In this document: piece after piece, positions 1-9,773 of the stretch
Position numbering within the stretch: the first letter of the stretch is position 1
Layout: each line of letters starts with the position of its first letter
Assembly (NCBI RefSeq): GCF_002218025.2
Contig: NZ_AP018680.1
Span: 248,001 to 312,000, forward strand
Direction: 5' to 3'
Source of the DNA: Vibrio casei
GTDB taxonomy: Bacteria > Pseudomonadota > Gammaproteobacteria > Enterobacterales > Vibrionaceae
DNA: 64,000 bases
Translations under genes and position numbers: made by a program
The notes under the pieces: model-generated
The model's database searches: none
Told to the model about the DNA's origin: nothing
The model's input: only the letters and a program-made list of their open reading frames with translations

Positions 1-417
1 GGCTCCTCAGGGATGACGATTTTTTTGAAATTAGAATGCTGTTTCCGGTTATATTTTTCCGAGGCTAAAGACAGAGCTGATTATAATGTGAGAAAGTTGG
101 AGAGCCGTCATCCTTGAGGAGCCTAAGCGACATCGAGGATCTATATACAGCGCGTGGTGATTAGATTCCCGCTCTGGCTAAGGCTCGGCAGGAATGACGT
201 TTTTCTGTGGGTTTAGTGTTTCATGTAAAGCAACCGTGATTGCAGAACGACTCTGCCTAGGGACCAGAAACTAGGGGGTAGGAACCTTTATTTCATTTTT
301 CACATTGAAGCTTTTATCTTTCCGAGCGGCGAGAAACGAAGTGTCCGATAAACGAGATTCGCTTTATTCTTTGCTTTCCCCACAACCCGAAGCGCTCTCG
401 CACCTAACAACAATCTT
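1..417. repeat. Intergenic stretch with dispersed palindromic repeat copies
   Basis: No convincing gene is seen between the window edge and the recG stop codon. An inverted left-half copy of the dispersed repeat (family core GAGCCTAAGCGA) lies at 1-18. A full copy lies at 106-199: it begins CGTCATCCTTGAGGAGCCTA and ends in the near-complementary GGCTCGGCAGGAATGACG. The same family recurs at 2558-2652, around 9013-9210, at 36738-36775 and as a large array at 59578-62708. Short open frames here are not coding-like. Confidence 0.6.
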
Positions 418-2499
418 TTATGCCTTCACATACTCACTACGTTCACCCAACCAACGCTCAACGATCGCTTTAGCATTGCTTGGATATTGCTGGTGGATGT
501 GACGCGCAATGCGTTGTACTTCAGGAATTAAATATTGGTCACGTAGTAAGTCGGCGATTTTAAAATCTGCTACGCCAGTTTGCTTGGTGCCGAGTACTTC
601 ACCGGGGCCGCGGATTTCGAGATCTTTCTGGGCTATCACAAAACCATCGTTGCTTTCACGTAGTACCCCAAGACGTTTTTGCGCGGTTTTAGACAGTGGC
701 GCGTGATAAAGCAGCACACAAGAACTAGCCACGGAACCTCGCCCCACTCGGCCACGTAGCTGGTGAAGTTGAGCTAAACCTAACCGTTCAGGGTTTTCGA
801 TGATCATCAAGCTGGCGTTAGGCACATCGACACCCACTTCAATCACGGTGGTGGCGACTAATAAATGCAACTCACCGGATTTAAATTTCTGCATCACTTG
901 CTGCTTTTCGGTGGACTTCATGCGGCCATGCACCAAACCAATGTTGAGTTCAGGGAGTTGGCGTTGTAATTCTTCCGCAGTATCAGCCGCCGCTTGAGCT
1001 TCTAATACTTCCGATTCATCAATTAAGGTACATACCCAATAGGCTTGTTTACCTTCTTGGGCACAGGCAACACGAACGCGTTCGATAATGTCATTTCGGC
1101 GAGTATCAGCAATGGCAACGGTTTGAATCGGGGTTCTGCCCGGCGGCAGTTCATCAATGACTGAGGTTTCTAGATCGGCATAGGCAGTCATCGCCAATGT
1201 ACGGGGGATTGGCGTGGCCGTCATGATCAACTGATGAGGATAACTGCCTTGTTTTTTGCCTTTTTCGCGCAATTCTAAACGTTGGTGGACGCCAAAGCGG
1301 TGTTGTTCATCAATGATCACTAACGCGAGATGATTAAATTCGACATGCTGCTGAAAGAGTGCGTGAGTACCCACTATCATCTTAGCTTCACCAGATGCAA
1401 TACGTTCTAGCTGAGTTTGTTTTGCTTTACCGGTAAGTTTTCCAGCCAACCAACCAACTGAAATACCCAATGGCTCTAACCATTGGGCAAAATTAATCGC
1501 ATGTTGTTCGGCTAATAATTCGGTCGGAGCCATTAATGCAACTTGATAACCTTGCTCCAATGCGTGAGTAGCTGCTAACACTGCAACTAGCGTTTTACCT
1601 GAGCCTACATCGCCTTGCACTAATCGCATCATTGGGTGTGGTTGTTGTAAGTCTTTTTCAATTTCCCCAACGATACGAGCCTGAGCATTGGTTGGAGTAA
1701 AAGGCAGAGTGGCGAGTAATTGCTGTTTGAGTTGGCTGCTACAAGTGAGTGGTAGGGCAATATCTTGCTGTCCTTTACTACGTACATCTAACATGGAAAG
1801 GTTTTGTGCGAGTAATTCTTCAATGATTAAGCGACGTTGCGCAGGATGTTTACCTAATTCAAATTGCTGCATATCAATGTCAGGAGAAGGGCGATGAATG
1901 GTATGCAATGCTTGGTTTAAGGTAATTTGATGATCGTATAAACCACTAGGCAGTAATTCAGTCACCGCAGAACTATCTAATAATTCAAGCGCTTGGTCGG
2001 TCAAACTCTTAAGGGTGTTTTGACGTAAGCCATCAGTGGTTGGGTAAATTGGGGTTAAGCTTTGCTCTAATGTTGGCGCATTACCGTCATTTAAAAAATG
2101 ATAGTCAGGGTGCATGATCTCAAGCCCCATATTACCGCGTTTAATTTCACCATAAGCGTAGAGCGGACGACCTTCGGCAAAGCTGTTTTTCATACCTGCA
2201 TTGAAGTTGAAAAAACGCAGTGTCAGAGTGCCATTGCCATCGCTAACTTTGACAGTCAGCATTTTTTTGCGGCCAAAATGGGTATCGCAACTCATCACTC
2301 GACCTTGAATCGCGACAAATAATCCAGCATGTAGTTTAGCCATAGGATAGATGCGAGTACGGTCTTCATAACGAAGCGGTAAATGAAACAGAAGATCTTG
2401 AATAGAATGAAGCCCAACTTTGGCTAATTTTTCAGCCACCTTCGCCCCAACACCAGAAAGGGAGGTTAATGGTACCGCGGAAAGGATTTGTGGTTGCAT
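418..2499 (-). CDS. recG: ATP-dependent DNA helicase RecG
   Basis: RecG is a superfamily 2 branch-migration helicase that regresses stalled replication forks and processes Holliday junctions in the cytoplasm. The 693-residue product has the length of Escherichia coli RecG. It shows the N-terminal wedge/OB region (about residues 50-150), Walker A GDVGSGKT near residue 297, the DEQH box (IIDEQHRFGV), motif III TATPIPRTLAMT and the GRVGRG motif. The start has only a weak GAGAAACGAC ribosome site. It lies downstream of the lpxL gene on the same strand, separated by 276 bp that contain a repeat copy, so it probably has its own promoter or receives read-through. Identification is secure. Confidence 0.97.
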   Translation of the reverse strand: MQPQILSAVPLTSLSGVGAKVAEKLAKVGLHSIQDLLFHLPLRYEDRTRIYPMAKLHAGLFVAIQGRVMSCDTHFGRKKMLTVKVSDGNGTLTLRFFNFNAGMKNSFAEGRPLYAYGEIKRGNMGLEIMHPDYHFLNDGNAPTLEQSLTPIYPTTDGLRQNTLKSLTDQALELLDSSAVTELLPSGLYDHQITLNQALHTIHRPSPDIDMQQFELGKHPAQRRLIIEELLAQNLSMLDVRSKGQQDIALPLTCSSQLKQQLLATLPFTPTNAQARIVGEIEKDLQQPHPMMRLVQGDVGSGKTLVAVLAATHALEQGYQVALMAPTELLAEQHAINFAQWLEPLGISVGWLAGKLTGKAKQTQLERIASGEAKMIVGTHALFQQHVEFNHLALVIIDEQHRFGVHQRLELREKGKKQGSYPHQLIMTATPIPRTLAMTAYADLETSVIDELPPGRTPIQTVAIADTRRNDIIERVRVACAQEGKQAYWVCTLIDESEVLEAQAAADTAEELQRQLPELNIGLVHGRMKSTEKQQVMQKFKSGELHLLVATTVIEVGVDVPNASLMIIENPERLGLAQLHQLRGRVGRGSVASSCVLLYHAPLSKTAQKRLGVLRESNDGFVIAQKDLEIRGPGEVLGTKQTGVADFKIADLLRDQYLIPEVQRIARHIHQQYPSNAKAIVERWLGERSEYVKA

Positions 2500-2557
2500 G
2501 TCGTTTCTCGTTGTTAGTTTATGGAGACTAGAAAATCGATACCCTAACCTAAATTCC

Positions 2558-2652
2558 CGTCATCCCTGAAGCGACGGAGGAGCTATCAGGGATCTATGTC
2601 CAGCGCGTTGTTAGTCGATTCTTGCTCTCGCTTAGGCTCGGTTAGAATGACG
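2558..2652. repeat. Dispersed palindromic repeat copy between recG and lpxL
   Basis: This 95-bp copy begins CGTCATCCCTGAAGCGACGG and ends GGCTCGGTTAGAATGACG. The two ends are imperfect inverted repeats, and the internal core CTCGCTTAGGCTCGG is shared with the array at 59578-62708. It could fold as a long hairpin in RNA. No gene lies in this 276-bp gap. Confidence 0.7.
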
Positions 2653-2775
2653 CTTATTAGCGAGGACGTTGCGCTCGGGAACCGAAAAGTAAAAGAGCAA
2701 TTTCGAGTTATCAAAAGTGCGGATAAAGCTTTTTCTCGCAACTCGAAGCGCTCTCGGCTCTCCGCTAGCTAGTTT

Positions 2776-3750
2776 TTAATCTTTATATCGAATGCCTTTT
2801 TCTTGACCATCTGGCATGGTTTTAAATCGTTTATGCAGCCACATCCATTGATCTCCGCCTCGTAAGATCAGTTGCTCAACCGTTTTATTCATATGAATAG
2901 CTGCGCCTTCAGGATCTCGGCGAGGGAAGCCTGCGCTAATGTCTTGCTCAATACGGAAATCGTAACGAAAGCCAGTACGAAAGCATGATACCGGTAATAC
3001 GGCGCATTTACTGGCATCGACTAAAACACTCGTGCCTGTAGTCGTACAAGCATCGGGAACGGCAAATAAAGGAACAAAGACGGCATTTTTGGGGCCATAA
3101 TCGTGATCAGGCAAATAGAACAATTTCTTACCTCGACGTAATACTTTCAGCATGCCTTTAACGTCTTTTCTATCCACCATAATATTGCCACTACGGGTGC
3201 GTCCCCAATGCTGAATGAAATTATAAGCTGGATTGTTATGTGGGCGATATACACCATAACCTGGAGAAAATAATGCACAACAACGAGCCGTTAGTTCGAC
3301 ATTAAGGGCATGAACACCGCAAATGAGCGTACCTCGGCCTTGTTTTTCAAAGGTGGTTAAACGATCGACATGATGGAAGCCCACATGCTTTCTTAATCGC
3401 CAATTGGGCCAAAACCATGCGATGGCAGTTTCAAAAATGGCAAAACCCGTATTTTTGAAATTTTCCTTAACAACAAAGTCACGTCGAATATTACTGATAT
3501 CAGGGAAACATAATTCAAGGTTACGTTGAGCGACTTTTACGCGCTTTTTAGCCACGAACATTGATAAATATCCAATGCTACGACCAATCCAAAACAAAAC
3601 ACGATAAGGCAGAATATTGACCAATATTGCCGTTAAGCTAAACCCTATCCAAATTAACCAATACTTAGGATGTAACAAGCGTATTGAGAATCTAGGAGGG
3701 ACAAAATTAACTAATGACTCTTCTTTTTTTTCGGTATTTTCTGCTGTCAT
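2776..3750 (-). CDS. lpxL: Kdo2-lipid A acyltransferase, LpxL type
   Basis: This is a member of the LpxL/HtrB family, which transfers a secondary acyl chain from acyl-ACP to Kdo2-lipid IVA at the cytoplasmic face of the inner membrane. The 324-residue protein has an N-terminal membrane anchor (about residues 30-65) and the HX4E catalytic motif at His147/Glu152 (GVHALNVELTAR). The Glu follows LpxL/LpxP; the second paralogue at 20792 has HX4D, as in LpxM. It is 15 bp downstream of slmA and looks like the last gene of the coaBC-dut-slmA operon. The acyl chain used cannot be read from the sequence. Confidence 0.9.
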   Translation of the reverse strand: MTAENTEKKEESLVNFVPPRFSIRLLHPKYWLIWIGFSLTAILVNILPYRVLFWIGRSIGYLSMFVAKKRVKVAQRNLELCFPDISNIRRDFVVKENFKNTGFAIFETAIAWFWPNWRLRKHVGFHHVDRLTTFEKQGRGTLICGVHALNVELTARCCALFSPGYGVYRPHNNPAYNFIQHWGRTRSGNIMVDRKDVKGMLKVLRRGKKLFYLPDHDYGPKNAVFVPLFAVPDACTTTGTSVLVDASKCAVLPVSCFRTGFRYDFRIEQDISAGFPRRDPEGAAIHMNKTVEQLILRGGDQWMWLHKRFKTMPDGQEKGIRYKD

Positions 3751-3765
3751 TCTTTATTCTCTAAA

Positions 3766-4356
3766 TTACTCTATTTGTGCTTTCAATAACGCCCAATATT
3801 GGTCAAAGTTTTCGGTTGGTTGATACTTGAAGTCGGAACGTACAAACCGATTTAAACTGCCTTCTACCTGTCCCAATAATTGCGCGGCTAGGATGGACTC
3901 ATCCACAGCGAAACTCTGGCCTTCTCGTATTTGTCTCTCACGAAGTATTTGACGCAACTGTGCTTCAATGCGATCAAAGAGTTGATTGATACGGCTGCGA
4001 AGACGCTCATTTTCAAACATTAAAGCATGACCAGACATAATACGAGATAAACCAGGATTACGTTCAGCAAAGGCTAATAACAATTGTAGGACTAAACGAA
4101 TACGGTTCAAGGTGTCTTTTTCTTCGGCTAGAATCCGATTGATGCGTGATAATAAAGCGTCTTCAATAAATTCAATTAAGCCTTCAAACATGCGAGCTTT
4201 ACTTGGGAAGTGGCGATACAGCGCGGCTTCTGAAACGCCAACTTGTTTTGCTAATTTTGCAGTCGTAATACGAGAGGCACCATCTGTTGACTCTAACATT
4301 TGTGCCAATGCCTGAAGGATTTCTTCACGACGGTTGGTTTTCTTTGGCCCGGCCAT
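3766..4356 (-). CDS. slmA: Nucleoid occlusion factor SlmA
   Basis: SlmA is a TetR-family DNA-binding protein that blocks FtsZ ring assembly over the nucleoid. The 196-residue product starts [17 protein letters not shown] and has the TetR helix-turn-helix at about residues 30-55 ([20 protein letters not shown]), followed by the all-helical dimerisation domain. It sits between dut (53 bp upstream) and the lpxL-type gene (15 bp downstream), matching the coaBC-dut-slmA order of gamma-proteobacteria. Length and sequence fit the family. Confidence 0.97.
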   Translation of the reverse strand: MAGPKKTNRREEILQALAQMLESTDGASRITTAKLAKQVGVSEAALYRHFPSKARMFEGLIEFIEDALLSRINRILAEEKDTLNRIRLVLQLLLAFAERNPGLSRIMSGHALMFENERLRSRINQLFDRIEAQLRQILRERQIREGQSFAVDESILAAQLLGQVEGSLNRFVRSDFKYQPTENFDQYWALLKAQIE

Positions 4357-4409
4357 GTCTGTTCCTTGTTTTGAAAGCGTTATTAATAAGTGTTGCTCAA
4401 CATTGGATG

Positions 4410-4874
4410 TTACTTCTTCCCTGAGTGTCCAAACCCACCTTCACCGCGATCGGTGTTATCAAAATCGTCAACAAGGTTAAATTCAGCTTGAATGATTGGC
4501 ACGAAAACCAATTGAGCGATGCGATCGCCCGGTTCAATAGTAAAAGTATCTTGGCCACGATTCCAGACGGAAATCATTAATTGACCTTGATAATCTGAAT
4601 CGATTAATCCAACGAGGTTACCAAGAACAATGCCATGTTTATGACCCAACCCCGATCGAGGTAAAATTGTTGCGGCTAAACTAGGATCACCAATATGGAT
4701 GGCGAGACCAGTTGGTACGAGGTGCGTTTGCCCTGGCTCAACGGTTAAGGATTGATCCAAACAAGCACGTAAATCTAAACCTGCAGACCCTTCGGTCGCA
4801 TAAGCGGGTAATGGGAACTGTTTACCAATACGAGGATCTAAAACTTTTAAGTCTATTTTCTTGGTCATGATCAA
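4410..4874 (-). CDS. dut: Deoxyuridine 5'-triphosphate nucleotidohydrolase (dUTPase)
   Basis: Dut hydrolyses dUTP to dUMP and pyrophosphate, keeping uracil out of DNA and feeding dTMP synthesis. All five trimeric dUTPase motifs are present in order: [48 protein letters not shown] and the C-terminal [10 protein letters not shown]. The 154-residue call starts [15 protein letters not shown]; an internal Met at residue 3 is an equally possible start. It lies 11 bp downstream of coaBC and is surely cotranscribed with it. Confidence 0.97.
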   Translation of the reverse strand: MIMTKKIDLKVLDPRIGKQFPLPAYATEGSAGLDLRACLDQSLTVEPGQTHLVPTGLAIHIGDPSLAATILPRSGLGHKHGIVLGNLVGLIDSDYQGQLMISVWNRGQDTFTIEPGDRIAQLVFVPIIQAEFNLVDDFDNTDRGEGGFGHSGKK

Positions 4875-4885
4875 TAGGTCTTCTT

Positions 4886-6121
4886 TTATTTCGAATATTG
4901 TTGATATTGTTCTGCCACAATGTCTAATAACTGTTTCGCTAAATGCTGCTTACACGCGGTTTCCAAGGCTTGTTCGCCATTTTTCCAATACAGGTGTAAG
5001 GCATTATCATTACTATTAAAACCTAAACCCTCTACGGACACATCGTTAGCACAAATCATGTCCAAGTTTTTCTTGGCGAGTTTACCGAGAGCGTATTTCT
5101 TAACATCTTGGGTTTCTGCTGCAAAACCTACCGTGAAGGGACGCTTGTCTTTTAATGCGGCGACAGAAGCAACAATATCGGGGTTTTTTACCATAACAAT
5201 TTGCATTTGGTCGCTGTCATCAGTCTTTTTTATTTTTTGATCTGCTATCTGACTTGGGCGATAATCGGCCACTGCAGCACAACTGATGAAAATGTCATTG
5301 ATTACCGCATGTTCCATCGCAGCCTTGTACATTTGCTCTGCGCTTTCAACATCAATACGTGTGACGTTAGCTGGTGTCGCTAATGCAACAGGGCCACTGA
5401 TTAATGTGACGTCTGCGCCCATATTGGCGGCGGCTTCTGCAATCGCAAAGCCCATTTTGCCAGAACTATGATTGGAAATATAACGAACCGGGTCGATGGC
5501 TTCGCGAGTCGGGCCTGCGGTAATCGCGAGCTTAATATTTTGCAACGGCTTAGGACCAAAGAAGGCTTCACAATGGGCGACAAGTTCCATTGGTTCCAGC
5601 ATTCGACCATAACCAACATCACCACAAGCTTGTTGTCCTGCTGCCGGTCCCCAAATCATCATGCCACGCTGAGTTAAGGCTGAGATATTCTCTTGTGTTG
5701 CAACATTGGCATACATTTGCTGATTCATCGCCGGAGCAACCGCTATCGGAGCGTTAGAGGCTAGAATTAGGGTCGTTAATAAATCATTTCCCATTCCCGC
5801 ACGGAGTCGAGCGATTAAATCAGAAGTTGCAGGAGCTAATAATATGAGATCGGCCCATTTGGCGAGTTCAATATGGCCCATTGACGCTTCTGCAGCTGGA
5901 TCGAGCAAGCTATCCGATACCGGTCTGCCAGACACCGCTTGCATGGTCAGCGGGGTAATAAATTCTTTTGCCGCAGGTGTCATGACAACTTGTACTTGAG
6001 CGCCACGTTCAATTAAACGACGAGTTAAGTCTGCACATTTATAAGCCGCAATGCCGCCACTGATCCCTAATAGGATTTTTTTACCAGACAAGCTTTGTGG
6101 AATTAAGCTTTGTTCAATCAC
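4886..6121 (-). CDS. coaBC: Bifunctional phosphopantothenoylcysteine decarboxylase/synthase
   Basis: CoaBC joins cysteine to 4'-phosphopantothenate (CoaB) and decarboxylates the product (CoaC) in coenzyme A biosynthesis. The 411-residue protein has the N-terminal FMN-binding CoaC domain ([37 protein letters not shown] and the catalytic-Cys segment [11 protein letters not shown]). The C-terminal CoaB domain starts near residue 195 ([31 protein letters not shown]). It is the first gene of the coaBC-dut-slmA-lpxL run and is divergent from radC. A second CoA gene, coaD, lies 3 kb away. Confidence 0.97.
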   Translation of the reverse strand: MIEQSLIPQSLSGKKILLGISGGIAAYKCADLTRRLIERGAQVQVVMTPAAKEFITPLTMQAVSGRPVSDSLLDPAAEASMGHIELAKWADLILLAPATSDLIARLRAGMGNDLLTTLILASNAPIAVAPAMNQQMYANVATQENISALTQRGMMIWGPAAGQQACGDVGYGRMLEPMELVAHCEAFFGPKPLQNIKLAITAGPTREAIDPVRYISNHSSGKMGFAIAEAAANMGADVTLISGPVALATPANVTRIDVESAEQMYKAAMEHAVINDIFISCAAVADYRPSQIADQKIKKTDDSDQMQIVMVKNPDIVASVAALKDKRPFTVGFAAETQDVKKYALGKLAKKNLDMICANDVSVEGLGFNSNDNALHLYWKNGEQALETACKQHLAKQLLDIVAEQYQQYSK

Positions 6122-6513
6122 AATAAAGCACCCAATTTAATGTTGTTAAGGCGTTTTTGTTTAAGTCTATCCTGCCATAACGTGATGATGATACGATAAC
6201 TGCAAAGGTCATTATTAATTAACTCAGGCTCGATAGCGAGTAAAAATAGCCGAGTTGGAATGCTTCTAAGTTATCACATCTTTTTGATCGAGAGAGCGAT
6301 CAAAATCGATAATCTTACTTGATCAAGCTTTGAATTAAATGATCAATCGATGAAAGAAAATTTCGAGCCAACTATCATTTTATCTGTAACGGGGTTTTGT
6401 AAACGCCATTATTAAGATCTCACGATGTTTTTCCCTTGTTCAGTTTGAGTATGGCCTTAGAGGCTGCTTTTATCTCATCTTTATTATCCATGTGGAATAC
6501 AAAGTAGCCAGTT
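6122..6513. promoter_or_regulatory. Divergent coaBC/radC intergenic region with inverted repeat and GATC cluster
   Basis: This 392-bp gap separates the divergent coaBC and radC genes and must hold both promoters. A perfect inverted repeat with 9-bp arms, TTTTGATCG/CGATCAAAA around AGAGAG, lies at 6282-6305. Four GATC (Dam) sites fall within about 60 bp (6286-6345). No clear -35/-10 pair stands out and no gene is seen. The inverted repeat could be an operator or a small hairpin; its role is unknown. Confidence 0.4.
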
Positions 6514-7188
6514 ATGTCTTTAAAATTACTTCCAGAGGAATCTCGTCCAAGAGAAAAGTTACTCGCCCGTGGCGCACCATCATTGTCGGACGCTGAATTA
6601 TTGGCTATTTTCTTGCGAACAGGACTGCAAGGAATGAACGCAATTGAATTGGCGGATTTTTTATTAAAAGAATTTGGGTCGCTTCGAGCTTTACTTGCTT
6701 CAACACAAGAAGAATTTTGCCAACATAAAGGATTAGGGCCGGCAAAGTTTGCTCAATTACAAGCGGTTGTTGAAATGACGAAGCGTTATTTGGCAGAGAC
6801 AATTAAAAGAGGTGATGCTCTTACCAGCCCAGAACAAACTAAACATTATTTAAGTAGTGTATTACGTGATAGGCATAGAGAAGCTTTTTACGTGTTGTTT
6901 TTAGATAATCAACATCGTGTCATCAGTGATGAAGTTATGTTTGAAGGTACGATTGATTCGGCATCGGTTTATCCACGAGAAGTCGTCAAGCGTTCGATGC
7001 ATCATAATGCTGCTGCTTTAATTCTTGCACACAATCATCCATCAGGCATTGCAGAGCCTAGTGATGCCGACAGAAGAATAACTCGACGATTAGTTGATGC
7101 ATTAGCATTGGTCGACATTCGGATCCTTGATCATTTTGTTGTAGGAGATGGTGAGGTAGTATCGTTTGCTGAGAGAGGATGGATGTAG
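6514..7188 (+). CDS. radC: RadC family JAMM-domain protein
   Basis: RadC proteins carry an MPN+/JAMM metalloprotease-like fold; their cellular function is unsettled despite the historical DNA-repair name. The 224-residue product has an N-terminal helix-hairpin-helix-like region (about residues 20-85) and the metal-binding JAMM signature [16 protein letters not shown] (H-x-H ... D) near residue 175. Its position between coaBC (divergent) and rpmB matches the conserved gamma-proteobacterial order. Confidence 0.95.
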   Translation: MSLKLLPEESRPREKLLARGAPSLSDAELLAIFLRTGLQGMNAIELADFLLKEFGSLRALLASTQEEFCQHKGLGPAKFAQLQAVVEMTKRYLAETIKRGDALTSPEQTKHYLSSVLRDRHREAFYVLFLDNQHRVISDEVMFEGTIDSASVYPREVVKRSMHHNAAALILAHNHPSGIAEPSDADRRITRRLVDALALVDIRILDHFVVGDGEVVSFAERGWM

Positions 7189-7510
7189 ATTCGCTTTGTG
7201 TGGGGGAAAAGAAGGTTTCTGGTTTCGAGTTCCTAATTTCAAGGAAAAGAAAAATGTGTGTTGTAATTAACTTGTTATTTATTCTTGATTTTTTTAGGAA
7301 CGAGGAATAAGCAACCAGTCGCTCATACTCCAATTGATCGTTGAACTGAAATTAGCGCCGCTTTTTTCTTGTTAGTCGCCAAAAATCTGCTACAATCCGC
7401 GCACTAATTTTATAGAACCTAATTCAGCTCTGTGTTCTAGTGTAAAGCGTTCAAAAACTGCTTTGCTTAAAAAAAGATCGCGTTTTTCTTAAAAAGGATC
7501 CGTACAGGTC

Positions 7511-7539
7511 TTGAGCTATGCAAGTCAAGTTAGTATAAT
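7511..7539 (+). promoter_or_regulatory. Putative rpmB-rpmG promoter
   Basis: A sigma-70-like promoter, TTGAGC at 7511-7516, 17 bp, then TATAAT at 7534-7539, is followed by a GC-rich discriminator (GCGCGACC). This type of start is typical of stringently controlled ribosomal genes. A weaker TACAAT at 7390-7395 may be a second promoter. The radC-rpmB gap (7189-7629) holds no gene I can support. Confidence 0.6.
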
Positions 7540-7629
7540 GCGCGACCTTTGATAGCCTTGGTTATGGTTTTCCATAGCGGTTTTTGCCCCAAGGTGATAT
7601 CGAGCTGAAACGATTTGGAGAAGACATTC

Positions 7630-7866
7630 ATGTCCCGAGTATGCCAAGTAACTGGTAAGCGTCCTGTAACGGGTAACAACCGTTCACACGCACGAAATGC
7701 TACCAAGCGTCGTTTTCTGCCGAACCTACAAACTCACCGTTTCTGGGTAGAAAGCGAAAAACGCTTTGTTAAACTACGTCTAACTGCTAAGGGTATGCGT
7801 ATTATTGATAAGAAAGGCATTGATGCTGTTCTTGTTGATATCCGTGCTCGTGGCGAGAACGTATAA
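7630..7866 (+). CDS. rpmB: 50S ribosomal protein L28
   Basis: L28 is a large-subunit ribosomal protein. I start it at ATG 7630 ([17 protein letters not shown]), giving 78 residues, the usual length. A frame opening at TTG 7615 would add five residues that lie over the Shine-Dalgarno sequence (TTGGAG), so the longer start is rejected. rpmG follows 13 bp downstream, as in other gamma-proteobacteria. Confidence 0.97.
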   Translation: MSRVCQVTGKRPVTGNNRSHARNATKRRFLPNLQTHRFWVESEKRFVKLRLTAKGMRIIDKKGIDAVLVDIRARGENV

Positions 7867-7879
7867 GAGGAATTGAACA

Positions 7880-8047
7880 ATGGCTAAAGGCATTCGTGAG
7901 AAAATCCGTCTAGTATCATCTGCTGGAACTGGTCACTTCTACACAACTGATAAGAACAAACGTAACATGCCAGGTAAATTTGAGATCAAGAAATTTGATC
8001 CAGTAGTTCGCCAGCACGTTATGTACAAAGAAGCTAAAATCAAGTAA
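7880..8047 (+). CDS. rpmG: 50S ribosomal protein L33
   Basis: L33 is a small large-subunit protein. The 55-codon gene begins [16 protein letters not shown] and ends YKEAKIK, which is the standard length and sequence pattern. It shares a transcript with rpmB (13-bp gap) and is followed 25 bp later by a strong intrinsic terminator. This version has no zinc-ribbon CXXC pairs, so it is the Cys-minus type. Confidence 0.97.
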   Translation: MAKGIREKIRLVSSAGTGHFYTTDKNKRNMPGKFEIKKFDPVVRQHVMYKEAKIK

Positions 8048-8072
8048 TTGATTCTACCCTCTTTAAAAGATT

Positions 8073-8107
8073 AAAACCCAGACTACTTCGGTAGGCTGGG
8101 TTTTTTG
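8073..8107 (+). terminator. Intrinsic terminator of rpmB-rpmG
   Basis: The stem AACCCAG...CTGGGTT carries inner pairing TAC/GTA around a TTCG tetraloop and is followed by a run of six T. It separates rpmBG from mutM. Confidence 0.9.
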
Positions 8108-8156
8108 TTTTAAAGGTTTTAGACTATGAATATACAGTTGATAAAGGAGATTCCCC

Positions 8157-8981
8157 ATGCCTGAATTACCAGAAGTTGAAGTGAGCAGAATGGGGATAAC
8201 CCCACACCTTCTTAATCAAACCATTCAAAAAATTGATGTTCGTCAGCCTAAATTACGCTGGCCGATACCAGAAGAAATCTTGAGCTTACAAGGTCAGGTG
8301 ATTCGTCAAATCCGTCGCAGAGCGAAATATCTGTTGATTGAAACCGACATGGGTACCGCCATTATTCATTTAGGTATGTCGGGTAACTTACGGATACTAG
8401 ATCAATTTATTGAACCCAATAAGCATGATCATGTGGATCTTACATTAACTAATGGCAAAGTGTTGCGTTATCACGATCCGAGACGTTTCGGAGCTTGGTT
8501 ATGGTGTGAAACAGGTACTGAGCATGATGTTATGAGTCATTTAGGGCCCGAGCCTTTAACTGATGGCTTTAATGCTCAATATTTATTTGAAAAAGCCCAG
8601 AGTAGAAAAATCGTTACTAAGCAATTCATTATGGATAACAAAGTGGTTGTGGGAGTGGGGAATATTTATGCGAGTGAGTCTTTATTTGGTTCGAAAGTGC
8701 ATCCGAAAACACTTGCCAATCAGTTGACACTGAAACAAATTACGGTATTGGTTGATGAAATAAAGAAAGTGTTGGCTCGAGCAATCACTCAAGGTGGTAC
8801 AACGTTAAAAGACTTTAATCAGGCAGATGGCAAACCGGGTTATTTTGCTCAAGAGCTTCAAGTCTATGGTAAAGCAGGAAAACCTTGTCCTATTTGTTCT
8901 GAGCTGATTCAAGAAGAAAAGATTGGGCAGCGGAACAGTTTTTATTGTGAAGGCTGTCAAATCAAAGATGGCGCTAAGTGA
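8157..8981 (+). CDS. mutM: Formamidopyrimidine-DNA glycosylase (Fpg/MutM)
   Basis: MutM excises 8-oxoguanine and formamidopyrimidines and nicks the abasic site. The 274-residue protein starts [11 protein letters not shown], so processing exposes the catalytic Pro and Glu. It has the [10 protein letters not shown] segment, the helix-two-turn-helix region ([13 protein letters not shown]) and a C-terminal zinc finger with CPIC and CEGC pairs. A clear AAGGAG site lies 6 bp upstream of the ATG. The mutM-coaD neighbourhood (convergent here) is conserved in Vibrio and marks the start of the core-oligosaccharide locus. Confidence 0.97.
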   Translation: MPELPEVEVSRMGITPHLLNQTIQKIDVRQPKLRWPIPEEILSLQGQVIRQIRRRAKYLLIETDMGTAIIHLGMSGNLRILDQFIEPNKHDHVDLTLTNGKVLRYHDPRRFGAWLWCETGTEHDVMSHLGPEPLTDGFNAQYLFEKAQSRKIVTKQFIMDNKVVVGVGNIYASESLFGSKVHPKTLANQLTLKQITVLVDEIKKVLARAITQGGTTLKDFNQADGKPGYFAQELQVYGKAGKPCPICSELIQEEKIGQRNSFYCEGCQIKDGAK

Positions 8982-9012
8982 CTGACTGATCGACATTCAG
9001 CGTGTTGTGAGC

Positions 9013-9210
9013 AGATTCCTGCTCTCGCGAAGGCTCGTCAGGAATGACGAATGTTTTTGTTTTGAGAAAACGCTCAAGTAGATAATAACCGTCACCCCTG
9101 AAGTGGCAAAAGCTCTCAAAGTTGATAATAATCGTCATCCCTGAAGCGACGAAGGAGCTATCAGGGATCTAAAACAGCGCGTGGTAAGTCGATTTCCGCT
9201 CTCGTTAAGT
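9013..9210. repeat. Dispersed palindromic repeat copies between mutM and coaD
   Basis: A right-half copy ends GGAATGACG at 9049, and a longer copy begins CGTCATCCCTGAAGCGACGA at 9133 and runs to about 9210. The core CTCTCGCGAAGGCTCG is a variant of the family core. These copies fill the 281-bp gap between the convergent mutM and coaD genes, and no gene is visible. Confidence 0.6.
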
Positions 9211-9262
9211 TAAGGTTTTGCTTGAAATGAGCGACTAGAAACTCGTCACCTTTATTTGACCT

Positions 9263-9754
9263 CTAAGTTTTAACTCGATCCTTTACCTTCTCTACCACGT
9301 ACGGATGTAAAAATTGATCCACATTCCCGCCATGAATTGCGACTTCCCGAACAATGGTCGATGATAAAAAGGCAAACTCTTCGGTTGGAGTCAGAAAAAC
9401 ACTTTCCAATTCGGGCATCAGCTTTTTATACATGCTCGTTAAGCCAAATTCGTATTCATAGTCGACGGTGGTGCGTAAGCCACGAATCAAAATATTAGTC
9501 TTTTGCTGTTTTGCAAAGTCGACCAACAGACCAGAAAAACCAATCACACTAACATTCTCGATACCTTTGGTGACTTCTTTGAGCATGTCGACACGTTCAT
9601 CTAAAGTAAACATGGTTTTTTTACTTGGGCTCTCAGCGACCGCAACAACGATACTGTCAAATAAACGAGCACTGCGTTTAATTAAATCAAAATGACCATT
9701 GGTAATAGGATCAAAAGTACCGGGATAAATAGCTGGTGTGATTAACTTGGTCAT
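9263..9754 (-). CDS. coaD: Phosphopantetheine adenylyltransferase
   Basis: CoaD makes dephospho-CoA from ATP and 4'-phosphopantetheine. I start it at ATG 9754 ([21 protein letters not shown]), giving 163 residues, close to the 159 of E. coli. A longer open frame to 9901 would overlap the upstream glycosyltransferase and adds 49 unrelated residues. The nucleotidyltransferase signature TNGH and the C-terminal [11 protein letters not shown] (SSTxVR) motif are present. It lies 19 bp downstream of the GT4 gene, the usual coaD (kdtB) linkage to lipopolysaccharide core genes. Confidence 0.96.
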   Translation of the reverse strand: MTKLITPAIYPGTFDPITNGHFDLIKRSARLFDSIVVAVAESPSKKTMFTLDERVDMLKEVTKGIENVSVIGFSGLLVDFAKQQKTNILIRGLRTTVDYEYEFGLTSMYKKLMPELESVFLTPTEEFAFLSSTIVREVAIHGGNVDQFLHPYVVEKVKDRVKT

Positions 9755-9773
9755 GAGTTTGCCCGTTAAATTA

